Assembly (NCBI GenBank): GCA_900660155.1
Contig: CABFPE010000233.1
Location: 10,045-38,397 of the forward strand
Direction of reading: 5' to 3'
Origin: Hofstenia miamia
Taxonomy: Eukaryota; Xenacoelomorpha; Acoela; Hofsteniidae
Length of the DNA: 28,353 bases
In this document: positions 20,198 to 28,353 of the stretch, piece by piece
Numbering within the stretch: position 1 is the stretch's first letter
Layout: each line of letters opens with the position of its first letter
Notes under the pieces: model-generated
The model's database searches: none
What the model was told of the DNA's origin: nothing
The model's input: the letters and a program-made list of their open reading frames with translations, nothing else
Position numbers and translations under genes: made by a program

Positions 20198-20584
20198 CTT
20201 ATTTAAATAAAGCCAATATATTTTGGTAATGGCTGATCATGTCTCTCTTTAAACAATCATCTAGTAACAATTGAGGTTGCAAGTATATAATAAACATTAC
20301 AAATTTGAGGCTAAGTTGAATTGTGTTGAGCCTTGAGTAAAGCACCAATCTAGGATAGAGCACACATAAGTTGCTTCCCTGAGCTGATAGCTGGAACAAA
20401 GTCAATGGAAAGGGAAATAAGTGGTTGTTAATTGATTGGGAGATCAGCTTCAGGCAGAGGCCCACCCATCAACAGCTGGCAAAGCTGCTGCAAGGCTTTA
20501 TAAATAATTCTTCCTTCATCATCCTCTCTTGATAGTTACTGCAGCATTAGAAGTCTAAAAGCTAGGCGGCTTAAGAATATTACA
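20198..20584 (+). mobile_element. LTR C, truncated LTR
   Basis: Relative to LTR A and B this copy is inverted: GCCAATATATTTTGGTAATGGCT (20212-20234) is the complement of the block at about 18755-18777. GAGATCAGCTTCAGGCAG (20439-20456) matches the GATCTCCACATCC region, and the copy ends AAGAATATTACA at 20584. Only the 3' part of the LTR remains, its 5' part being cut at about 20198. It is followed after about 20 bases by integrase sequence on the same strand, so the normal leader, gag and most of pol are missing here. Confidence 0.7.
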
Positions 20585-20604
20585 TCTCTAACCACTAGTA
20601 TACC

Positions 20605-21061
20605 ATAACAATTATGTTGAAATAATGGAGAAATTGAATATAAAAGCCTGGGAGAAGATGCTACAATAGAAATGTTAGAGTATTCCTATAACACATTGGT
20701 ATATTCCACAATGGGCATAATACCATTTAAAGCCATGTTCATAAGAGAAGCTGCAACACCTCTATCAATGCAGTACTTTAATTATAGTGGTAAAATGGAA
20801 AAAGATTACAGAAAACAACTGAAAGCCCAAATAATGGCAATCCACAAGAGAATGTGCCACAAAATTAAAAAGTCAGCAGTGAGACAAAAGAGAAACTATA
20901 ATAGAAAAATATATGGACATGCACAAAAAGTAGGTGATAAAGTGTACACATTTACACCAATAAAACTAACTGATATAAACCAGGTCTGGAAACTTAAAAC
21001 AATGTGGTCTGGCCCATACACAGACACTACACAATAATGAGTACATATTAGACAACAATAG
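20605..21061 (+). pseudogene. Ty3/gypsy integrase C-terminal part (interrupted)
   Basis: After traces of the end of the catalytic core near KLNIKAWEKML (20630-20665), a clean frame from 20672 reads LEYSYNTLVYSTMGIIPFK and FIREAATPLSMQYFNYSGK. A basic stretch follows, then KLTDINQVWKLKTMWSGPYT, the GPY/F module. The frame is interrupted at 21061 by LTR D and resumes at 22220. Removing LTR D plus one copy of ATAG restores an in-frame join: EYILDNN continues as RVLHFQNL, matching EYILNNN and SHFQNL at 5437-5472. The upstream core and the rest of pol are absent. Confidence 0.82.
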
Positions 21062-22219
21062 TGTAGCATCATCCAAAAGCAACTAAGCTGCAAAGCGAGG
21101 AACAACGTCGAATGATTAATAATAATTAGAATTGATTGTAAAATTTAGTTAATGATCTTAGTTATTTTTGTAAGATGCAACTAAGCTTTAATATTGTTCA
21201 AAATAAGGAAAACTTGTTAGCCGATCAAGTAACATTTGACAAATTAAATTGAGCGAAATAATGCTTACGTAGGAACAGCCATATTGGCAGACGAATCATT
21301 TGAAATTTAAAATCAGCAGGTACTTTTTGGAAAATTTTATAAATAGCTTTGAACTAATCAGAATGTTGATGAACAATAAATTCTTCGGAGTTTATTTTAT
21401 TTTCATTCTACTCTTATCTGGTTTGATTATTTAATAAAATGTGCAGCTAGGCAAGTTGTGTCGAGTAGTGGCTGGATTCCATCACGGGATCGATTCGAAG
21501 GGTCCTTGTGCCAGTCACGAAACCGCACTTATGTTACGGTTAGGAGTTTTTCGATTCTTGCCTAGTCTGACTATCGATCAATACATGTATGAAATAATCA
21601 ATGCTTGAAACGACTGGATAGTCGACACTTAGGAATATATATATGTTCTTAAATGTAGGAGACTCGACTATAATTGACTTGATAAATGACCTTACATGTA
21701 ATACTATTAAATGTAGGTGTAGGAAACTGCAATCTTATTATTTAAATCATTAAGCTGATAGTTTTACGGTAATGGCTATTCTAATATTATGTAAATGCAG
21801 TTAGTGTCAATGCCCGGTTGCTTTACTAAATCAAAACAACAAACACTTTACAAATTTGAGTTTAAGTCAGTTACAACTTTACTTGAGTGCATGCACCGAG
21901 CTAACATAAGGTACACATAATTAGTTCCAGTTGAGCTGAGGTGGTGCCGTGGACTCAATCATCGTTTATGAAGGAGAGGAGCTGTCTTGTGGAGATCAGC
22001 TTCAGGCAGGAGCCCATGGAAGAACCGGAGAGGAAACGTCATACTGCTCTGTCACCTAAACAGTGATAGTCAATTCTCAATTATTTAATTAACATAACTA
22101 GTTAATAAGAGAGAAAGGTCTGATGGTTCAACAACTTGGTAACACCTCACCCGTAATTTACCGAGTACTCATTATCAGTAATTAGACATGGCGTAATAAG
22201 CTAGGTGGAGGATGTTACA
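21062..22219 (+). mobile_element. LTR D, solo LTR inserted into integrase, ATAG target duplication
   Basis: This full LTR of 1158 bp starts TGTAGCATCATCCAAAA and ends TGGAGGATGTTACA. It is homologous to LTR B throughout but diverged. It has no internal element sequence, so it is a solo LTR left by recombination between two LTRs. ATAG precedes it (21058-21061) and follows it (22220-22223), giving a 4-bp target duplication as expected for Ty3/gypsy elements. It lies inside the coding frame of another family member in the same orientation. Confidence 0.92.
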
Positions 22220-22340
22220 ATAGGGTACTACATTTTCAAAACTTGAAGAGAGCAATGGCAGACATTGAAGAAGCAAAGTTAGATTACAAAGCTGAGTTCA
22301 AAATAACACACAGAAATAGTAATGAGATAATATATTGGTT
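22220..22340 (+). pseudogene. integrase tail resumed after the solo LTR
   Basis: It continues with a stretch beginning RVLHFQNLKRAMADIEEAK, parallel to HFQNLNRVITDIEG at 5458-5500 in the other copy. It then reads EFKITHRNSNEIIYW, after which homology ends close to the Tc1-like insertion. Confidence 0.75.
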
Positions 22341-23607
22341 GGGAAAAAAAATGAGAAACTTAAAATTTAAAAAAGTGATCTTTAAAGTCTGATTGTGCTT
22401 AAGGAATTAATGTTTAGCTTTGCATGCAGAAGCAAAATTTGAAAACAATTTTTTTACGCCCACTGGTGGTTTCAATTTAACATTGAAATTTTTTCTTGTG
22501 AAATTAATTACATTAAATAATTTCATTCTGAAAACATGCAATCTGAAAGAGATTGTCTCTATTATCTCTACAACACCATTACTAAAGACAAATAAAACTT
22601 AAAGCTTTATGGAACCTTCCCAAGAGTACTTTCAATAGAATTTTTTCAGCTCTACAAAATGAGAATATTTTAAAAAGACTGCAAGGAATTGGATGACCCC
22701 CCAATGTTTGACGCCAATGACAGATGAAGAATAAGTGGTATTGCATTTGTTCATTCCATTGAATCCACACATTGTATTAACAACAAACAAGCTAAGAGAA
22801 GTGGCAAGCATCCCTGTACAAGAACAGTACAAAGAACCTTCTCAATTATTGGCATTTGCAAAATACTTCCATGAAATGTCCCTCCAATCACTCCTGAACA
22901 AGAAAAAAAACCCTTTAAATTCATTTCTGAATGGAAGGATTTCGACATTTCAAATACCTTTATGATTGACAAAAGCATGTTTCAGTTACACCAATACACA
23001 GTTCAGGTTTTTACCTCAAAAAACTGCAAAAACCACTGAAAATTCACCACAAAATTCATGGTTTGGGGTGTCATATGCTCCAAAGGATTTTACTTGAAAA
23101 TTCTCAAATGAAACAGGACAATCAATAGTTCCAAATACTGTGATATTATTGCCAAGTTGATCCCCTATGCCAATGCTCTTTTTAAAGATGGCTGGATACT
23201 GTAACAAGATGGAGCTACACCTCATACCATGAAAAACACAAGAACATTTTTTGGTGCCCATGATATACAGATATTACAGTGGCCACCCAATTCTCCTTAC
23301 CTAACACCAATAGAAAATGTTTGGCATATTCTCAAACATCATGTAGAGAAGGCTTGTCCAAGAAACAGGTATGAACTAATTGAAAAAATACATAAATCAT
23401 AACACATAATCACAGCAAATTTGAGGTGTCATTTGATGGCATGCATTCAAAGGTGCTTTTCTCATTGGTAAAAGAAGCAAGGCAAACTAATTTGATACCA
23501 AATGATTTTCTATGTTTTTATTTTGCTTTTGTTATTAAAAATATTTCTATAAACTTTTTGCCATATGTATAAAATCAAATTGTTTTGGATCATTTTTTTT
23601 CACAAAC
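22340..23607 (+). mobile_element. dead Tc1-like (DD34E) transposon
   Basis: A stop-ridden transposase runs left to right. About 22612-22690 gives LPKSTFNRIFSALQNENILK followed by GIG, stop, PP, fitting the HTH and GRP-like hinge. RTVQRTFSILGI lies near 22830, and FMIDKSMFQL near 22965 carries the first catalytic D. FMVWGVICSKG precedes QDGATPHT (second D) near 23205, and LQWPPNSPYLTPIENVW near 23280-23325 carries the E. I count 34 residues between D and E, as in Tc1. Possible inverted ends share GGGAAAAAAAATGA (left, about 22340) and GTGAAAAAAAATGA (right, complement of about 23588-23601). The exact termini and TA duplication are uncertain. Confidence 0.8.
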
Positions 23608-23609
23608 TA

Positions 23610-24963
23610 CAGGGTGATTGGAAAGTAACGCCCAACTTTTAATTTCACATCAAGTGGTTAAATTTTGGATTTTTGAAAGTAAAAAAAGCATGATATTTAG
23701 AATATAGAATGTATTAAACAAAAACAAATGATCAACACAAATATTCAAATTGCTGACCATCAGCAGCCAAGCATTGTTGCAAATGATCAGTTACTGAGCA
23801 GCACACTGTTTTACAAAGGTTGACGTCAATTGCTGAAATCTCCGTCATGATAGCATCCTTCAGCTCCTCAATATTTCTCGGATTCCTCCCATATACAAGA
23901 TCCTTCATAACGCCCCACAGAAAGAAGTCACATGGGCTAAAATCAGGGGATCTTGGCGGCCATTTGATGGGACCATGACGACCAATCCATCTTCCACAAA
24001 AGTTTTCATTCAACCATTCTCACACCACTGCGCCATAATTGGGTGTAGCACCATCTTGTTGAAAAACTGCTTCCTGGTGCTGCTGCACACAGGCCCAAAT
24101 ATTTCTTTCAACATCATCAAGTAAGACTGAGAAGACACAGAAGTGTCGAAAAATAAAGGTCCAATGATCCCTGATGAAGAGATTGCACACCAAACCATGA
24201 CGCCTGGAAGGTTGACTTCTTTTTCAATGGCAACATGTGGATTTTCAGCTGACCAATACACACTATTGTGATGGTTGATGTGGCCAATCATTTTAAAAAT
24301 AGCCTCATCAGACCACCAAATTTTATCAATGTAAGTGGAATCTTCACTTATGGTCTGCAGGAAACATTCTGCAAACTCCATGCACTGATCAGGATTGCAC
24401 TCATGCAAAGCTTGCACCAGTCGAGGTATGTATGGCTTCACACCTAGACTCTTTAACAATTTGAGGACACTCCATTGACTAATTCCAAGCTCCCTTGCCA
24501 GTAATCAAGATGACATTTGAGGACTTCGATGTAAAGCTTTGGCTAACTGATCTCCATTCACTGTGGTTGTTGTGGTAGAAGGCCTCCCAGGTATTTGAGC
24601 CCCAGCCACAGAGCCGATTTGTTCAAACTTCTTTACCAAGGCAGTGATGTTTTGTCCTTGGGGAGAGGATATGCCAAATTTCCTCGTCATTCTTCTGCTT
24701 GCTTCAGCACCATTTTCACTTGATTGGTAGTAATGTTTCACTGCAGCAATGCATTGTTCTTTTGTCAAGTGTACAGCCATATCTATGCACAAACAAAGAT
24801 GAAATGACAAAATTAAAACCTGAAGAATAGAAATAGAAGGCTTCTAATTAAAGTCTAACAATAAAAGTGATTGAATTCAGATGACATCAAGTGAAAAGTT
24901 AGTGTTCAAAAAGCTCTTGAATTTCTAAAAATTAGAATCAGGCATTACTTACCAATCACCCTG
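23610..24963 (-). mobile_element. mariner-type transposon, nearly complete, with TA target duplication
   Basis: The element is 1354 bp long with inverted ends that both begin CAGGGTGATTGG and agree at 21 of about 24 positions. It is flanked by TA at 23608-23609 and 24964-24965. The size, the TA target and the single transposase gene fit mariner/Tc1 elements. It lies exactly at the right border of the Tc1-like element, so it inserted into or beside the TA there. Its low number of lesions suggests it is the youngest insertion in the window. Confidence 0.93.
23732..24780 (-). pseudogene. mariner-type transposase, few lesions
   Basis: A DDE transposase cuts and pastes the element. The likely start is the ATG giving MAVHLTKEQCIAAVKHYY at 24780, rather than 24810, because the family begins at this helix. 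An HTH region, a GRPS hinge and a second HTH (ARELGISQWSVLKLL) follow. The catalytic domain shows WWSDEAIF (first D), FQQDGATPNY (second D) and WPPRSPDFSPCDFF (third D). I count 36 residues between the last two. GRWIGR and DFFLWG are typical of a family common in invertebrates. Lesions: a TGA after LHRSPQMSS (about 24504), a frameshift at about 24085-24105 just before FQQDGA, and a TGA before EWLNENF (about 24020). The length fits a roughly 350-residue protein. Confidence 0.92.
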
Positions 24964-24965
24964 TA

Positions 24966-26695
24966 TTAGAAATAAAGAGAACTAAGATGAGGAGTTTAAA
25001 TGTGATACCAAAACTGAAATTTTAGGTAGAAGACCAATGGCTCATAGGGCAGCAAAATAGAAATACATATCACCCTGAAATATGATATTTAGATTTATTA
25101 AATGAATTTAGAAATATTGAAGAAAATAATGCACCAACCATTGAAGAAGAGGATATGCAGAAAATGAAGTGCAGAGGAGGACACAACAACCAATTGAAGA
25201 AGGAGTGTGAAAAGAGTGTTTCAAACTGGATGTTGATTCAACAACAAAAGGGTTGAGAATGAAGATCTGAAAAATAAGAGATGCAGAGTGATAAGGCGTC
25301 CTAGTAGTACCAAATGTCAATTAAAGGTCCCTGGGACAAATGGACACAGCAGCAGCACAACTTTACTTCCAGAAATCCACATTACTGATTCAAGGGCAGC
25401 TGGACAGATTGAGTTCCAGGGGAAGGTGTAAGTGGGGGAAGAACCATAGTGATACAAAAGCAATGCAAGGCTGATGGTATCATGGTGCCAACAGCTGGTC
25501 AAGTGCTAGCAGTGTGAACAAATGGGAACTGATTCAAGTGTGACTAAGTAGAAGCCATTAGCACAAGTTCAGAGCCTATGGACTTTAAACAGAGCACCAG
25601 TATGAGGATAACATTACAGATTACTCAGCTACACACCTCTTTGGAAACCATCTCTGAAAGAACAATTAAATCTAAAGAGGCAGAAAAGAAAATTTTGAAA
25701 ATAGATAGAGAAACATTACCAACATATTTCATGGCACAACAAAAATGAGACATACAAATTTACCAATAGTGCTAGATGCAGAGATGAGACCCATGGTGAA
25801 TGTAATTTTAATTTATCCAAGGAACATGAAAAAACACTAGAAAGGCAATACATGAGAAGCACAATGCACATTACGTTTGATGAAGACTTCACATTGTCAA
25901 CTTTGCAGAATATAATGGCATACATTGAGCAGAAAGTGAGCATACCCTAGTTCAACATTGATAAAGAAAATTTGACAATAATCCACATGCTAAAAGAAAA
26001 GAATTCAACAAGAATTTAGAAAACCAAATCAATCAAATCCTAAGAATGGTGATGGTACAAAAAGTACAAATGCTAATCATTGCAAAACCACAGTTGAAGA
26101 GATTCAGGACTTCCTATATGAGATGTGCTTACAAGTACAAAACTTGTTCAAATGTGAAAGGAATCCCATTGAAACAATGATAACTGAATTGATTAGATTT
26201 GCATACTGATAGACCTCTACAGTCAGATAAAGCAAATGAACTTACAACAAATGCAGAAGGGTAGAGAAAGCAAACACACTGTTCATAAAATGTAGCTTAA
26301 CACAGTGGCAAGAACATTTAGAACAAATAGAGAATGTATGGAAAACTATGAAATTGCAGAAGAAGACAACAGAAGAATGGCTATCAATAGTAATAGAAGC
26401 ACCATCAAGAAAATATCACAAAACAATCAATTCAGAGTTATCCAAAATAAACTGGGCATATGAATTAAACATGACATCAAAAGTTTAGTTTTCTAAGAAA
26501 AGAATACACTGGAAAGCCAATTTAGAATGATGGCATGGATACTGGCAATTTTCATAACAGAAGATAGGGAATTAAAAGGAAAATAAGAAACAAATTAACA
26601 AAAACAATAAAATTCAATATTGCCTTATCACCTGTAAATACCAATACAAAAAATTGGCTGTTAAAAAGACAAGCCAGACAAGTCACAGAAACCAA
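24966..26695 (+). pseudogene. retroelement third ORF, second plus-strand copy
   Basis: This continues the interrupted integrase copy (20605-22340) after the two DNA transposons. It carries blocks also seen at 5690-8045: DLLNEFRNIEENNAP against LLTEFWKLEQQDEP; TMHITFDEDFTLSTLQ; EEIQDFLYEMCLQVQNLF; LFIKCSLTQWQEHLEQIE; EWLSIVIEAP; INWAYELNMTSK; AWILAIFITEDRELKG; and KNWLLK. Frames shift repeatedly and stops are common. It ends at about 26695, where the unrelated minus-strand coding sequence starts. The function is not recognised. Its position after integrase is where an envelope gene would be expected. Confidence 0.6.
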
Positions 26696-26699
26696 TGCA

Positions 26700-27790
26700 A
26701 TTGAGCATTGATTTGTTGATTTCAGCCATGGTGGAGACATAGTTGATAGAATCAGAAAGGTGAGCAGAGACCTTCCTTTGCCCCATCTTTACTCGCCATG
26801 ATGGTAAGATAAGTGGAGTCATTATGCAGCGTGGAGGAATATACAGTAGATTATGCTTGTCCACCTTTTCTCTCAGCTTGGTGGTCCCAATGGTAACAGG
26901 GTAGTTTATCTTGGCGTCTTTAATGGAGTCCCAGAATTATGCTGTGGAGTCCATGTTCATGGAGTTTAGTGACCCGAGAGTTGGAGTTTCAAAGGCAGGA
27001 AATAATACATTCTATGTCCAAGGCTATTTGTCGCCCAGTTTATTGTAGAAGTACGAGTTCCTCCTTGGTAAACATTTCTGTTAAACACCACTTCATTAAA
27101 CCTAATATATTGTTGTCTCTGTTCTGCTCAATAACATGGTTGACAATGGAGAGCTTCTTGGCCAACTTGTCTGGGTGGTGCTCTTTGGTTAAGATTAACT
27201 CGTCCTCAGTGATTGACCAAGCTGGTGTGGGTATGGGAGAGCTCGTGACTCTGGAAAATTTCAGAAGGTTAATGGCTTCAATAAGTGCTTTAGTTCTGGT
27301 TGATACCTCGACTGTGGATGGTGATAGCAGCTCTTCTTCGTGATAAAATTGCATCATCTGCTCAACAACTGTAATACGAATGATTCCGCCATCTTTAGAG
27401 GCTTGTCTCCGTGTTTCCAAAAGCTTGTTGTAGCCGCATTCCAGATAGTTTGTTGTTTCCAAATTAAACAAGATCTCTGTTTTGGTGTGCACATCATAGT
27501 GGGCCACCAATTCTAAAAACAGCTGTGTTGATCCAGGTTCGCAGCATATGAGGCAGCTAGTGCAGAGCAGCATCTGATCAAATTCCAAAGATGGGAACTT
27601 GGTTTCTGACGTGGCTCCCTAAATATACTTGCGGAGGATTTCTGAAAAGATATTAAGGTCGGCAAAAGCGACACCAAGGTGATTGATTATCATTTGCAGT
27701 GGAAGGCCCCCCAACAGGCTACTCGCACCAATAAGGCGGGCATAAAACTTTTCAAACCTCTCAATGGCGCTTTGGTTTTATCTTTTTTTT
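26700..27790 (-). pseudogene. unrecognised broken coding region, intron-free
   Basis: The minus strand carries a long coding signal in three pieces. The first (27790-27590) reads ERFEKFYARLIGASSLLGG and more, and ends at a stop after EILRKYI. The second is a 182-codon open frame (27588-27040) with CTSCLICC near its start and a long acidic/helical part including VEQMMQFYHEEELLSPSTVE, ending KWCLTEMFTKEELVLLQ. After a frameshift, the third (27030-26705) has PVTIGTTKLREKVDKHNLL and ILPSWRVKMGQRKVSAHLS. The pieces follow one another without introns, suggesting a processed or transposon-borne pseudogene. It is cut off at about 26700 against the retroelement. I do not recognise the family. The FTKEEL block weakly recalls BEN domains, but not enough to call. 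Base composition is clearly less AT-rich than the surroundings. Confidence 0.6.
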
Positions 27791-28353
27791 CTTACACAAT
27801 AGGGTACTCAGAATAGAAGAATCTTGTGCAAGTTCTTTTGTCATCACTGTACCACAAAAAACACCACACTGCCTCATACCCATCACCAGTCACGCACCAT
27901 TCTATTATTAAATAATAATGCAAGGATAATAAAGTGTATTAAATAAACAAAAATAAACGGAAACAAACAAAAACAACAGTGGACAGCGATGAAGCTCCTA
28001 AACAAAAATAAATATTAAGGACAACAAAAAACAAAAATCCACATGAAGGTATAACGGAGATATGAACACTAACATAAAATGAAAGAAAAACTATACAAGG
28101 AAGCTAAAGAAAAACAAAACAAAGAACTAAACCAAATTAATAAATTAATAGACAACCATACACACAGACTTACTGAGGCGTTAAAAAGGGACAAACGAAG
28201 AATCTAAAAAAGTTTACGGGTAAATTTAAAATAATATATACATAATTAAAAACGTAGGAGTCAAATCAATAATGATGGCTGGTCTTTTGGCAGGACTATG
28301 CTTTTTATAATGTACTCTATGTTTTCGTAAAAATTTGATGTGCTTAATATTTA
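27791..28353. other. A-rich non-coding DNA
   Basis: The plus strand is strongly A-rich with repeated AAACAAAAA-type words (27940-28200). A possible upstream remnant of the broken gene reaches about 27850 on the minus strand (frame with WYSDDKRTCTRFFYSEYPIV), but this is weak. No other gene or element is visible. Confidence 0.4.

Noticed and set aside
22582..23261. Minus-strand frames opposite the Tc1-like transposase
   Set aside because: The plus strand carries the ordered Tc1 motifs (D, D and E with 34 residues between the last two), so the minus frames are by-products.
25108..25943. Minus-strand frames opposite the second third-ORF copy
   Set aside because: They are not conserved in the equivalent stretch at 5690-8045, whereas the plus-strand blocks are.
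26939..27343. 134-codon plus-strand frame over the unrecognised coding remnant
   Set aside because: The minus-strand 182-codon frame has a more protein-like composition and continues in adjacent pieces with consistent character. The plus frame is rich in S and L and isolated.
1..28353. CRISPR array, bacterial operons or ribosome binding sites
   Set aside because: There are no regularly spaced repeats with unique spacers, and all mobile elements are of eukaryotic type.
1..28353. tRNA or rRNA genes
   Set aside because: I scanned for tRNA-like B-box words and conserved rRNA blocks by eye and found none I could support. A dedicated search was not possible.

Overview
The window looks like animal nuclear DNA, probably from an invertebrate. 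It is strongly AT-rich, has no operon-like gene organisation, and is made almost entirely of layered, decayed eukaryotic transposons. The mariner copy has an HTH plus DDE arrangement with the GRWIGR and WPPRSPD motifs that I associate with arthropod and other invertebrate elements, so an arthropod is a reasonable but unproven guess. I see no intact host gene. The only non-transposon-like protein-coding trace is an unrecognised broken gene near the right end.

Left part (1-5300): the 3' end of a Tc1/IS630-type transposon ending at about 404; a 140-bp MITE with 3-bp TTA target duplications; a decayed PIF/Harbinger-like transposase fragment; an (AT)n microsatellite; clusters of ACTCGAA words; short imperfect repeats; an inverted-repeat cluster; and a MADF-like exon on the minus strand.

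Middle (5300-22400): several diverged copies of one Ty3/gypsy-type LTR retroelement family. The LTR is about 1.1-1.16 kb and has complementary ends (TGTAGCATCATCC at one end, GGATGTTACA-like at the other). A plus-strand copy (about 5335-8045) has the integrase tail and a long third coding region. It abuts the exact end of a truncated LTR (LTR A, about 8046-8622) that belongs to the opposite strand. On the minus strand, reading from high to low coordinates, the order is third-ORF 3' end, polypurine tract, full LTR (B, 18344-19459), gag, 4.4 kb of AT-rich non-coding DNA, protease, RT, RNase H, integrase, partial LTR A. A single N at 11475 is flanked by an apparently exact 421-bp duplication at 428-bp spacing, most likely an unmerged contig overlap.

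Right part (20200-28353): a partial LTR (C), then a plus-strand integrase tail and third ORF interrupted in turn by a solo LTR (D, with 4-bp ATAG target duplication), a dead Tc1-like DD34E transposon and a nearly complete mariner (23610-24963, TA target duplication). After this comes an unrecognised, intron-free, broken coding region on the minus strand (about 26700-27790) and A-rich DNA.

The genes do not work together as a pathway. The value of the window lies in the order of insertion events and in the unassigned third ORF of the retroelement. All statements come from reading the sequence by eye; no database search was run.
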